From: Naasia aerilata
GTDB lineage: Bacteria; Actinomycetota; Actinomycetes; Actinomycetales; Microbacteriaceae
Direction: 5' to 3'
DNA length: 64,000 nucleotides
Assembly: GCF_030296595.1 (NCBI RefSeq)
Contig: NZ_AP027731.1
Coordinates: 2,728,001-2,792,000, forward strand
The notes under the pieces: generated by a model
Seen by the model: the letters and a program-made list of their open reading frames with translations, nothing else
What the model was told of the DNA's origin: nothing
Database searches by the model: none
Shown: positions 19,354 through 27,566 of the stretch, in pieces
Numbering within the stretch: position 1 is the first letter of the stretch
Layout of the letters: every line of letters starts with the position of its first letter
Position numbers and translations under genes: made by a program

Positions 19354-20589
19354 GTGTCGAACCGTCCCCTGACGCGGAAGCAGGTGTTCCGCCGTCGGAG
19401 GATCACCGTCTTCAGCGCCCTCGCCGTGGTGCTCGCCGCCGGTGTCTACCTGCCCACCGCCGCCGCAGCGGATGTGCCGGACGCGATCGCGGCGGTCAGT
19501 GCCCCGGCGGTGCCCACGACGCCCGCGGCGGTGCCGGACTTCCCCGAGTTCGGCCGAGGCGCGATCGGCGCGGTCGGCTGGGACGCGCCGCTGGCCGCGG
19601 CAGGGGACCAGGGCCGATTCCCGATCGCGAGCATCACCAAGGTGGTCACCGCCCTCGTCGTGCTGGACGCGAAGCCGCTGGCGGCGGGCGAGTCGGGGCC
19701 GAACCTCACCTTCACCGACGAGGACGTCGAGACCTACGACGAGGAGCTCGCGCAGGACGGGTCGATCCAGCCGGTGCGCGCCGGCCTCGTGCTCAGCGAG
19801 CGGCAGACGCTCGAGACCATGCTGATCCCGTCCGCGAACAACTACGCGATCTCGCTTGCTCGCTGGGCGTTCGGCTCCGAGGACGCGTACCTCGCCGCCG
19901 CGCGGACCTGGCTGGACGCGCACGGGCTGACCGACACCGTGGTCGTCGACGCGAGCGGCCTCGACCCCGCCAGTGTGAGCACACCGGCGAACCTGGTGAA
20001 GCTCGGCATGCTCGCCCTCGCCGAGCCCACCATCGCGGCGGTCGTCGCGACGCCGTCCGCGACCGAGCCGGGCATCGGCGAGTTCGACAACACCAACAAG
20101 CTCCTCGGCGTCGACGGAGTCGACGGGATCAAGACGGGCACCACCGACGAGGCCGGCGCGTGCCTCCTCTTCTCGACCGATGTCACGGTCGGGTCGCACA
20201 CCGTCACGCTGGTGGGCGCCATCCTCGGGGCGCCCGACCACGACGTCCTCAACGACGCGGTGCTCGCGCTGCTGCGGAGCGTCACCCCGGGATTCCAGGA
20301 GGTCACCCTCGTCACCCAGGGTGACGAGTACGCCTCCTACGCCACCGAGTGGGGTGAGAAGGCGGATGCGGTCGCCGCCAAGACCGAGAGCGTGCTCACC
20401 TGGTCGGACACGCCGGTGACGGCGCAGGTGAGCGTGGAGCCGGTCGAGGACGCCTCGCGCGGCGCCGACGTCGGCAGCGTCGTCTTCACCGTCGGGACGC
20501 AGACCGTCACGGTCCCGCTCGAGCTCGACGCGACGATCGACGCGCCCGACTTCTGGTGGCGGGTGGCCCACCCGCCATGGAGCCGCTGA
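19354..20589 (+). CDS. D-alanyl-D-alanine carboxypeptidase (PBP, S11-like)
   Basis: This 411-aa exported penicillin-binding protein trims peptidoglycan stem peptides. It has an R/K-rich N-terminus and a hydrophobic segment at about 18-38 (signal or anchor), then a serine peptidase domain. SITK is the SxxK motif, SANN the SxN motif and KTGT the third motif. A C-terminal beta-rich domain follows. GTG 19354 fits the leaderless promoter. It stands beside a class A PBP gene, in keeping with a cell-wall locus. Confidence 0.9.
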   Translation: MSNRPLTRKQVFRRRRITVFSALAVVLAAGVYLPTAAAADVPDAIAAVSAPAVPTTPAAVPDFPEFGRGAIGAVGWDAPLAAAGDQGRFPIASITKVVTALVVLDAKPLAAGESGPNLTFTDEDVETYDEELAQDGSIQPVRAGLVLSERQTLETMLIPSANNYAISLARWAFGSEDAYLAAARTWLDAHGLTDTVVVDASGLDPASVSTPANLVKLGMLALAEPTIAAVVATPSATEPGIGEFDNTNKLLGVDGVDGIKTGTTDEAGACLLFSTDVTVGSHTVTLVGAILGAPDHDVLNDAVLALLRSVTPGFQEVTLVTQGDEYASYATEWGEKADAVAAKTESVLTWSDTPVTAQVSVEPVEDASRGADVGSVVFTVGTQTVTVPLELDATIDAPDFWWRVAHPPWSR

Positions 20590-20603
20590 GCGGCACCACC
20601 TCC

Positions 20604-20743
20604 CTGTCCCTCGACAGGCAGACGATCCTCCCTGTCCCTCAACAGGCAGACGATCCTCTCTGTCCCTCAACAGGCAGAAGTCCCGCCGACAGGCTGCGAC
20701 GGACGGTTTCCGCCTGTCGACGGAAGAATCGCCTGTTGAGGGA
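20604..20743. repeat. CTGTCCCTCAACAGG family, copy 1, with 28-bp tandem units
   Basis: CTGTCCCTC(A/G)ACAGGCAGA starts at 20604, 20632 and 20660, a 28-bp period. The last unit opens a full palindrome that closes with GCCTGTTGAGGGA at 20731-20743, with an inner GACAGG/CCTGTC pair. It fills most of the gap between convergent genes. Copy 2 at 33801-33886 has the palindrome without the tandem extension. Confidence 0.8.
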
Positions 20744-20763
20744 AAGAGGGGTCCGGCGCCCGC

Positions 20764-21561
20764 TCAGAGCGCGGTGTGGTGCTCCTCGCCGCGGTACGGC
20801 ACGGCCTCCGGGCGCTTGGGGAGGACGTGGTCGCCCGAGGAGACCCGGCGGATGCGGCGGATCACCCACGGAACGAAGTACTCCCGTGCCCACACGAGGT
20901 CCTCGGTCCGCGCCTTCCGCCAGGTGCGCGGGGGCAGCGGCTCCGGACGCATCGGCTGCAGGCTGTTCTCGACGCCCAGCGTGGCCAGCACCATGCGGGC
21001 GACGGTGTGGTGGCCGAGCGGCCCCATGTGCAGGCGGTCGCGATCCCACATCCGCGCGTCCTGCAGCTCGGTCAGGGCCCACTGATCGGCCACGAGTGCG
21101 CCGTGGCGCTGGGCCACCTTCCGGATGTTCTCGTTGTAGATCGCAATTTTGCCGCGCATCCGGCTGAGAACCGGGGTGAACGCCGTGTCGACGCCGGTGA
21201 ACACGACGACGGTCGCGCCGGTCTCCGCCAGGCGCCCGACGAGGGCGTCCAGCTTCTCGGCGATCCGGTCGGGGTCCGTCCCGGGGCGGATCACGTCGTT
21301 TCCTCCGCCCGAGAGCGTGATGAGATCCGGCTTCAGCGCGAGCGCAGCCTCGAGCTGCTCGTCCGCGATCTGCTGGATCAGCTTCCCGCGCACGGCGAGG
21401 TTCGCATAGGAGAAGTCCTCCACCTGCTGGGACAGCACCTCGGCGACGCGATCCGCCCAGCCGCGGTTGCCTCCCGGGCTGCCCGGCTCGGGGTCGCCGA
21501 TGCCCTCCGTGAAGGAGTCGCCCATTGCCACGTACCGGCGCCAGGGATGCGTCTCCGCCAT
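20764..21561 (-). CDS. SGNH/GDSL-type hydrolase
   Basis: This 265-aa protein has the block I motif MGDSFTEG with the nucleophile Ser at about 15, Gly in block II, SGGGNDV as block III with the Asn, and DRLHMGPLGH with the Asp and His of block V. It is predicted to be an esterase or lipase without a signal peptide, so probably cytosolic. The ATG follows GGAGGTGAAGC. The natural substrate is not evident. Confidence 0.9.
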   Translation of the reverse strand: MAETHPWRRYVAMGDSFTEGIGDPEPGSPGGNRGWADRVAEVLSQQVEDFSYANLAVRGKLIQQIADEQLEAALALKPDLITLSGGGNDVIRPGTDPDRIAEKLDALVGRLAETGATVVVFTGVDTAFTPVLSRMRGKIAIYNENIRKVAQRHGALVADQWALTELQDARMWDRDRLHMGPLGHHTVARMVLATLGVENSLQPMRPEPLPPRTWRKARTEDLVWAREYFVPWVIRRIRRVSSGDHVLPKRPEAVPYRGEEHHTAL

Positions 21562-21695
21562 GCTTCACCTCCGGCCGCGGGGCCGCCCCGCGAGATCGCC
21601 ATCCATTCTGCTCCTCCCCTCGGACAGGTCGGGAACGCGCGCGGGACACGTCTTCGACGCACGACGGACACGCCCGGCCAGAGGAGACCGCCGGG

Positions 21696-21701
21696 TAGCA
21701 T
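21696..21701 (+). promoter_or_regulatory. -10 box of the helicase gene (leaderless type)
   Basis: TAGCAT lies 8 nt before GTG 21710. Confidence 0.5.
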
Positions 21702-21709
21702 TTCATCGA

Positions 21710-23497
21710 GTGAGCACCCCGCATCTCTTCGACCCCACGCCCGGGGCCGGACAGGCGGAGCACATGCCGCCGTCCTTCCCGGGACGCGCCCCGTGGGGCA
21801 CCGCGGGCAAGCTCCGGCTCTGGCAGGAGGAGGCGCTCACCGCCTACTTCGAGCGCGAGCCGAAGGACTTCCTGGCCGCGGCGACGCCGGGCGCCGGGAA
21901 GACGACCTTCGCCCTGCGGCTCGCGAAGGAGCTGCAGGCGAGGCGGATCGTCGACCGGATCATCGTCGTCGCGCCCACCGAGCACCTCAAGCGCCAGTGG
22001 GCGGAGGCCGCCGAGCGCGTGACCATCCACCTCGACCCGACCTTCCGGAACAAGGACCGCTGGTTCGGCCGGCACTATCACGGCATCGCGGTGACCTACG
22101 CGCAGGTCGTCGCCGATGCCGCCCTGCACCGCCAGCTGACCGAGGCGGGCAAGACCCTGGTGATCCTCGACGAGGTGCATCACGGTGGGGACGCCCTCAG
22201 CTGGGGTGACGCGATCCGCGAGGCGTTCTCGCCCGCCACCCGCCGCCTCTCCCTGTCCGGCACGCCGTTCCGCTCCGACACCGCGGCCATTCCGTTCGTG
22301 GAGTACGTGCGCGACAAGGAGGGCATCCGTGTCTCGCGGACGGACTACGACTACGGCTACGACCGGGCGCTGAGGGACGGCGTCGTCCGGCCCGTCATGT
22401 TCATGGTCTACGCCGGCTCCATGCGCTGGCGCACCACGGCCGGCGAGGAGATGGAGGCGAAGCTCGGGGAGGGCAACACCAAGGACATCACCTCGCAGGC
22501 GTGGCGCACCGCGCTCGATCCGGCGGGCGACTGGATCCCGTCCGTCCTCCGCGCCGCCGACCGCCGCCTCACCGAGGTGCGGCAGTCCGTCCCTGACGCG
22601 GGCGGACTGGTCATCGCGACCGATCAGTTCGCAGCGCGCGCCTACGCGCGGATCCTCGAGAGCATCTGCGGCGAGGAGGTCACGATCGTCCTCTCGGACG
22701 AGAAGGCCTCCAGCGACCGGATCGCGGAGTACTCCGCCAACACGAAGCGGTGGATGGTCGCCGTCCGGATGGTGTCCGAGGGCGTCGACGTGCCGCGGCT
22801 CGCCGTCGGCGTGTACGCGACCTCGTCCGCGACCCCGCTGTTCTTCGCGCAGGCGATCGGCCGCTTCGTGCGTGCGCGGCGCCGCGGCGAGACGGCGTCC
22901 GTCTTCCTGCCGAACGTGCCCACCCTGATGGCGCTCGCCAGCGCGATGGACGTGCAGCGCGAGCACGCACTCGACCGGCCGCGGAACGAGGACGAGAACG
23001 GCGTCGACGAGGACGCGATGAACGCCGCGAACCGCGAGGAGAAGGCGTCCGACGAGCTCGGGCAGGAGTTCGCCTTCCAGGCGGTCGGATCCGAGGCGAT
23101 GTTCGACCGCGTCGTCTACGAGGGCGGCGAGTTCGGCTTCGAGGCGGAGGTCGAGAGCGCGGAGGAGCTCGACTTCCTCGGCATCCCGGGCCTCCTCGAG
23201 CCGGAGCAGGTGCGCGAGCTGCTGCAGCACCGGCAGTCCCGGCAGGAGCGGCGCCGCAAGGCGCGTCCCGCGGAGGTCAGGGCGCAGGATCCGACGCCGC
23301 TGTACCGCAACATCAAGGAGCAGCGCAGCCTGCTCAACAGCCTCGTCGGCATGTGGGCGAAGTCGACGGGAGAGTCGCACGCCATGGTGCACGCGGAGCT
23401 GCGGCGCATCTGCGGCGGTCCAGCGGTCGCTCAGGCGAGCGTGACGCAGCTGCAGGCCCGCATCGAGCTGGTCCGCAAGAGGATGGGCGGCCACTGA
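21710..23497 (+). CDS. DEAD/DEAH-box superfamily 2 helicase
   Basis: This 595-aa SF2 helicase has motif I TPGAGKTT (about 60-67), Ia VVAPTEHL, motif II DEVH, motif III LSGTPFRSD, motif V/VI VSEGVDVPRL and QAIGRFVR. The C-terminal 150 aa are charged and unlike known helicase accessory domains. It is the actinobacterial UvrB/XPB-like group often annotated only as a DEAD/DEAH helicase. The next gene encodes a pyrimidine-dimer-glycosylase-like protein 34 bp downstream in the same direction, so a DNA-repair role is plausible but unproven. Confidence 0.88.
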   Translation: MSTPHLFDPTPGAGQAEHMPPSFPGRAPWGTAGKLRLWQEEALTAYFEREPKDFLAAATPGAGKTTFALRLAKELQARRIVDRIIVVAPTEHLKRQWAEAAERVTIHLDPTFRNKDRWFGRHYHGIAVTYAQVVADAALHRQLTEAGKTLVILDEVHHGGDALSWGDAIREAFSPATRRLSLSGTPFRSDTAAIPFVEYVRDKEGIRVSRTDYDYGYDRALRDGVVRPVMFMVYAGSMRWRTTAGEEMEAKLGEGNTKDITSQAWRTALDPAGDWIPSVLRAADRRLTEVRQSVPDAGGLVIATDQFAARAYARILESICGEEVTIVLSDEKASSDRIAEYSANTKRWMVAVRMVSEGVDVPRLAVGVYATSSATPLFFAQAIGRFVRARRRGETASVFLPNVPTLMALASAMDVQREHALDRPRNEDENGVDEDAMNAANREEKASDELGQEFAFQAVGSEAMFDRVVYEGGEFGFEAEVESAEELDFLGIPGLLEPEQVRELLQHRQSRQERRRKARPAEVRAQDPTPLYRNIKEQRSLLNSLVGMWAKSTGESHAMVHAELRRICGGPAVAQASVTQLQARIELVRKRMGGH

Positions 23498-23531
23498 TGC
23501 GCCCGAGGTGTGCGAGCCTGGGACGCAGCTG

Positions 23532-24362
23532 ATGCAGACCTTCCTGCCCTACCCCTCCTTCGCCGAGAGCGCGGCCGTCCTCGACACCCCGAGGCTGGGC
23601 AAGCAGCGCGTCGAGACGCTGCAGATCCTCCGGGCCAGCCTGCTGCCCTCCTACGGCTGGCAGAACCATCCGGTGACCCTGATGTGGCGCGGCTATCTGC
23701 CCGCGCTCACCGCGTACGGACTCGCCACGGTCGCGGCGTGGACCGACCGCGGGCACACGGACAGCACCCACGCACTCATCGCGGAGTTCGCGCCGGAGGT
23801 GGACGGGATGCCCGAGGAGGAGCTCGGACGGCGCGGGATGCTGCCGGCGTGGGTCGGCGACGAGGCGGTGCACCGCAGCCACCGGTCGAACCTGATCCGC
23901 AAGGCGCCGGAGCACTACGGCCCGCTCTTCCCCGGCACGCCGGGCGACCTCGACTACGTGTGGCCTCCGGCCGCGGATCGCCACCCCGTGCGTCCGGCTG
24001 GGCGGGACCTCTGGATCGTGCGGCCGCTCACCGACGCCATGTCGGAGGAGTGGCTGGATCAGGGGATCGTGGCGATGGGGGAGAGATCCCCGCTGGGACG
24101 CGAGACCCCGAAGTGGCGGGCTCAGCTCAGCGAGTTCGTGGACGCGCTCGAGCCGGGCACCGAGATCGCCACGCTCGTCGGCAACGAGCCCGTGCTGCAC
24201 AGGGGGACCGTCACGGGCGACCTGCAGACGCGGCAGCTGGAGTCCGGAGCGGTGTCGCTCGTCCGCACGGTCGACTACACGGGCACGCTGAGCCGCGGTG
24301 ACTTCGCGATCCCCGCGATCCTCCAGGATCCCCGGTCGGTGTTCCTCGCGCCCCTGCGCTGA
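23532..24362 (+). CDS. MSMEG_6728-like protein (pyrimidine dimer glycosylase superfamily) with extra C-terminal domain
   Basis: This 276-aa protein begins MQTFLPYPSFAESAAVLDTPRLGKQRVET, the signature of the MSMEG_6728 family, which is related to T4 endonuclease V. HPVTLMWRGYLPALTAYG and the HRSHRSNLIRK stretch also fit. The residues after about 155 are not part of the usual domain: they begin LWIVRPLTDAMSEEWLDQGIVAMG, a W-x-V-R...G-x-V-A-x-G pattern that recalls PUA/EVE-like reader domains. That second assignment is my inference. It lies 34 bp after the helicase gene. Confidence 0.8.
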   Translation: MQTFLPYPSFAESAAVLDTPRLGKQRVETLQILRASLLPSYGWQNHPVTLMWRGYLPALTAYGLATVAAWTDRGHTDSTHALIAEFAPEVDGMPEEELGRRGMLPAWVGDEAVHRSHRSNLIRKAPEHYGPLFPGTPGDLDYVWPPAADRHPVRPAGRDLWIVRPLTDAMSEEWLDQGIVAMGERSPLGRETPKWRAQLSEFVDALEPGTEIATLVGNEPVLHRGTVTGDLQTRQLESGAVSLVRTVDYTGTLSRGDFAIPAILQDPRSVFLAPLR

Positions 24363-24378
24363 CCTGCCCTGATCGTCC

Positions 24379-24466
24379 CTGACCGAATCAAGGAGATTCG
24401 GCGCGGAATGCCCCGGGATCCGCATGAGCTGGCCGGGCCAGGGCCGATTCTCCTTGATTCGGTCAG
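24379..24466. repeat. inverted repeat, CTGACCGAATCAAGGAG family, copy 1
   Basis: The 24-bp arms 24379-24402 and 24443-24466 match at 23 positions. The loop contains a GGATCCGCATG motif related, in inverse, to the CATGCCGATCCGGG core of the copies in dnaE2 and at 54884. It occupies the convergent gap between two genes and could end transcription both ways. Confidence 0.85.
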
Positions 24467-24476
24467 CTTCCGGGCG

Positions 24477-25334
24477 TCAGCCGAGCTCGCGGAGGAGGAC
24501 GGGGAGCTCCTCGAGGAGCTCGCGGGCGAGGAACCCCAGCGGGCCCACGCGTGCCGAGAGGCGGTCGCCGGCGGCCGCGTGCAGGTAGGCGGCCCAGCAG
24601 GCAGCCTGGGCCGGTTCGGCGCCGCGCGCGCGAAGCCCCGCCATCACGCCCGCGAGGACGTCGCCGCTGCCCGAGGTCGCGAGCCCGGAGTGCCCGGTCG
24701 TGATCGTCCAGAGGCCGCCGTCCGGATCCGCGACGACGCTCATGCAGCTGACGACCGCGCCGTACGTCGCGGCGAGCTCTGCGGTGTCCTTCTCGAGGTC
24801 GTCGACGTCCCGGCCGAGCAGGAAGCCGGCTTCGGTCGCGTTGGGGGTGAGGAGGAGCCGTCCTGCGAGGGTCTCCCGCGCCTTCTTCTCGTCCTTGAGC
24901 GTGCCGAGTGCGTACGCGTCGAGGAGGACGGGCGTCTCGTCGGGGACGAGCTCGGCGAGCGTGCGCAGCAGCGCGGCCGCCTCCTCGGGGTCGTCGAGTC
25001 CGGGTCCCGCCACGATGCAGCCCGCGCTCTCGATGTCGTCGGCGAGGGCGCGTACCCCTTCGCCGCGGATGGCCCGGGACTCTGTCTCCTCGAGCCCGAC
25101 CACGCCGGCCTCGAGCAGGCTCACCGCCACAGCGGGCGCGACCGAGTCCGCGACGGCCAGGGTGAGCCGTCCGGCGCCGGCCCGCAGAGCCGCGAGGCCG
25201 GTCAGCATGGCTGCGCCCGGGGTCTTGCGGGCCCCGCCGATCACGAGCACGTCGCCGCGCTCCTGCTTCGACGACCCCGCCTCGGGCAGCGGCCAGTCGC
25301 GGAGGGAGGTGGGGGTGACGAACTCAGCGGCCAC
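24477..25334 (-). CDS. nnrD: ADP-dependent NAD(P)H-hydrate dehydratase
   Basis: This enzyme dehydrates damaged NAD(P)HX using ADP. It has the ribokinase-like fold with VIGGARKTPGAAMLTGLAALRAGAG near the start, AGPGL, LLTPNATEAGFLLG, and GHSGLATSGSGDVLAG near the active site. It lacks the NnrE epimerase half found in fused forms. I chose GTG 25334 (285 aa) because GAGGAG lies 6 nt upstream and it overlaps the stop of the phosphatase gene by 11 bp. An ATG at 25367 would add 11 residues. Confidence 0.9.
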   Translation of the reverse strand: MAAEFVTPTSLRDWPLPEAGSSKQERGDVLVIGGARKTPGAAMLTGLAALRAGAGRLTLAVADSVAPAVAVSLLEAGVVGLEETESRAIRGEGVRALADDIESAGCIVAGPGLDDPEEAAALLRTLAELVPDETPVLLDAYALGTLKDEKKARETLAGRLLLTPNATEAGFLLGRDVDDLEKDTAELAATYGAVVSCMSVVADPDGGLWTITTGHSGLATSGSGDVLAGVMAGLRARGAEPAQAACWAAYLHAAAGDRLSARVGPLGFLARELLEELPVLLRELG

Positions 25335-26058
25335 GGCGCTCTCCTCGATGCTCGGTGACGGGCGCATCCTGCTCCCGGAGGTGCTCGACGTCGCCGCGGG
25401 CGATGGAGGTCCAGGTCCCCTCGCCGCTCGGCCGGATCAGCCGGGTGACCGAGCCGTTCGGCACCGGATTGCGCCGGGCGTCCTCCATGAGCGTCTCCAC
25501 CTCGATCCGCTCGCAGACGTAGCGGATCAGGGTGATCACGGCGTCGTGGCAGACGACCAGCACGCGCTTGCCGTCTTCATCCCTGTCGATGTCCGCGAGG
25601 ACGCTGCGCAGCCGCAGTGCCACGTCGGCCCACGACTCGCCGCCCGGCGGCCGGTAGTAGAACTTGCCGAGCCAGGTGCGGCGTTCCGCCTCCTCCGGGT
25701 GGCGGGCGCGCACGCCGCGGCCGGTGAGGGCGTCGAGGATGCCGAGCTCGCGATCGCGCAGCCGCTCATCGACCCGCGCCGAGAGGTCGAGACCGGAGGC
25801 GGCGAGGACGCCGTCCGCGGTCTGCCGCGCCCGCCGGTAGGGCGACACCCAGAGCGACTGCGGCAGCTCGTCGGCATCCCAGGTCCCGAGGTGGCGGCCA
25901 AGGGCCGCGGCCTGCTCCTCGCCCACGGGAGACAGCACGACGTCGGGGTCGCGCGCCGGGACCCGGACGCGATCCGCACGGGCGCGGTCCGCCTCGGTGG
26001 CCGCCACGTTGCCCATGCTCTCTCCGTGGCGGATGAGGATCAGTTCGACGGCACCCAT
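25324..26058 (-). CDS. histidine phosphatase family protein
   Basis: This 244-aa protein has LILIRHGESMGN at residues 6-17, SPYRRARQTA with the second Arg, RDRELGILD with the acid Glu, and VVCHDAVI with the second His. Substrates in the family include phosphosugars and phosphoproteins. It is first in a two-gene unit with nnrD. A leaderless-type -10 box precedes the ATG. Confidence 0.87.
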   Translation of the reverse strand: MGAVELILIRHGESMGNVAATEADRARADRVRVPARDPDVVLSPVGEEQAAALGRHLGTWDADELPQSLWVSPYRRARQTADGVLAASGLDLSARVDERLRDRELGILDALTGRGVRARHPEEAERRTWLGKFYYRPPGGESWADVALRLRSVLADIDRDEDGKRVLVVCHDAVITLIRYVCERIEVETLMEDARRNPVPNGSVTRLIRPSGEGTWTSIARGDVEHLREQDAPVTEHRGERRGR

Positions 26059-26065
26059 CTTCTTG

Positions 26066-26071
26066 ACCCTA
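26066..26071 (-). promoter_or_regulatory. -10 box of the phosphatase-nnrD unit (leaderless type)
   Basis: TAGGGT lies 7 nt before ATG 26058. Confidence 0.6.
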
Positions 26072-26121
26072 GCGGCGGGTCACCCGGCGCTCCTTCCCCT
26101 TGCGTTTGCGAGACTGGAGGG

Positions 26122-27225
26122 GTGACTGCATCCTCTCCGGTGGACCTGCGGCAGGAGCCGAGCGCCGCGACCGTCCGCCGGTGGCGGCGATACCTCGCCG
26201 ACGAGCGCGCGGAGGCGCAGATCTACCGCGACCTCGCCGTGCGCCGGGTCGGGGAGGAGCGGGCGATCCTGCTCGCGCTCGCGGACGCCGAGGGGCGGCA
26301 TGAGGCGCACTGGCGCGAGCTGCTGGGGAGCCGCCTGAGGAGCGAGCCGCGCGTAGACATCCGCACCCGGGTGCTCGGCTTCTTCGCCCGCCGCTTCGGG
26401 TCGGTGTTCACGCTCGCGCTCATGCAGCGGGCCGAGTCGCGCACGCCGTATGCGGCCGATGACGACGCGACGGACTCAATGGCGGCGGACGAGCGCATCC
26501 ACGAGGAGGTCGTTCGCGGGCTGGCGGCGCGCGGCCGCAGCCGCATCTCGGGCACCTTCCGTGCCGCCGTGTTCGGTGCCAACGACGGCCTCGTGAGCAA
26601 CCTGGCCCTCGTCCTGGGCGTGGGAGCCACCGGGGTGTCGCCGCAGACGGTGCTGTTCACCGGCGTAGCGGGCCTCCTCGCCGGCGCGCTGTCGATGGCG
26701 GCGGGCGAGTACGTGTCGGTGCACTCGCAGCGCGAGCTGCTCGCCGGATCGCGGCCGAGCGCCGATGCGCGCAGGGCGATCGCCGCCCTCGACGTGGACG
26801 CCAACGAGCTCGCGCTGGTCTACCGCGCCCGCGGCATGGCGGAGGAGGAGGCGCAGGCGCGGGCGAGCGCCGTGCTGGGCGGGCGGGACACGCTCGGCGT
26901 GGACACCGGAGCCGTCGCGACGACCGACGTCGACGAGCACGAAGCCGTCGGCACGGCTCGCAGCGCGGCCCTGTCGAGCTTCCTCTTCTTCGCCTCGGGT
27001 GCGCTCATCCCGGTGCTCCCATGGCTGTTCGGGATGGCGGGCCTGCCGGCGGTGCTCCTCGCCGCGGCGCTGGTCGGCATCGCGCTGCTCGGGACGGGGA
27101 CGGTGATCGGGCTGCTGTCCGGCACGTCGCTGCTGTCGCGGGCGCTGCGGCAGTTGCTCATCGGGTACGGGGCCGCCGCGCTCACCTACGTCCTCGGTCT
27201 CCTCTTCGGCGCCCAGCTCGGCTGA
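26122..27225 (+). CDS. VIT1/CCC1-family transporter with N-terminal ferritin-like domain
   Basis: This 367-aa protein has an N-terminal ferritin-like segment (about 20-150) with iron-type residues in DERAEAQIYRDLA, EGRHEAHW and DERIHEEVV. A CCC1/VIT membrane domain follows, with GTFRAAVFGANDGLVSNLALVLGVG and SMAAGEYVSVHSQRE, typical of the family, and about five membrane helices. Family members move Fe2+ or Mn2+ out of the cytosol. Its last base overlaps the acylphosphatase start (TGATG). GTG 26122 follows GGAGG directly, so the exact start could vary by a few codons. Confidence 0.88.
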   Translation: MTASSPVDLRQEPSAATVRRWRRYLADERAEAQIYRDLAVRRVGEERAILLALADAEGRHEAHWRELLGSRLRSEPRVDIRTRVLGFFARRFGSVFTLALMQRAESRTPYAADDDATDSMAADERIHEEVVRGLAARGRSRISGTFRAAVFGANDGLVSNLALVLGVGATGVSPQTVLFTGVAGLLAGALSMAAGEYVSVHSQRELLAGSRPSADARRAIAALDVDANELALVYRARGMAEEEAQARASAVLGGRDTLGVDTGAVATTDVDEHEAVGTARSAALSSFLFFASGALIPVLPWLFGMAGLPAVLLAAALVGIALLGTGTVIGLLSGTSLLSRALRQLLIGYGAAALTYVLGLLFGAQLG

Positions 27226-27497
27226 TGGCTCGGATCGGACGGCACGCCGTCGTGAGCGGCCGCGTGCAGGGCGTCGGCTTCCGCTGGTCCTGCGCGAACG
27301 AGGCCAAGCGGCTCGGCGTGGGCGGCTGGGTGCGCAACCTCCCGGACGGCCGGGTGGAGGTGCACGTCGAGGGCGAGGAGGGTCCGGTGGAGGCGCTGCT
27401 CGCGTGGCTGCACTCCGGTCCGGCATTCGCCCGGGTGACGTCGGTGGAGGTCACGGACGCCACCCCGACGGGCGCGACCTCGTTCGACGTCACCTGA
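27225..27497 (+). CDS. acyP: acylphosphatase
   Basis: This 90-aa enzyme hydrolyses acyl phosphates. It has the signature VSGRVQGVGFRWS with the catalytic Arg, and GGWVRNLPDGRVEVHVEG with the catalytic Asn and the second signature GxVxNxxDGxVE. The length is normal. The ATG overlaps the stop of the transporter gene by one base, so it is probably co-translated, though a functional tie is not known. Confidence 0.93.
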   Translation: MARIGRHAVVSGRVQGVGFRWSCANEAKRLGVGGWVRNLPDGRVEVHVEGEEGPVEALLAWLHSGPAFARVTSVEVTDATPTGATSFDVT

Positions 27498-27507
27498 TCC
27501 CTCGGAC

Positions 27508-27563
27508 GGCACGTTCCGGCTCGGATAGCGCGGCATACCGCGCAAGACGAGCCGGAACGTGCC
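27508..27563. repeat. inverted repeat, CACGTTCCGGC family, copy 2
   Basis: The arms GGCACGTTCCGGCTCG (27508-27523) and its complement (27548-27563) are perfect over 16 bp, with an inner GCGCGG/CCGCGC hairpin. It fills the convergent gap between acyP and dnaE2. Confidence 0.85.
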
Positions 27564-27566
27564 AAG

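Noticed and set aside
25335..25367. ATG 25367 as the start of nnrD
   Set aside because: It would overlap the upstream gene by 44 bp; GTG 25334 has GAGGAG at the right distance.
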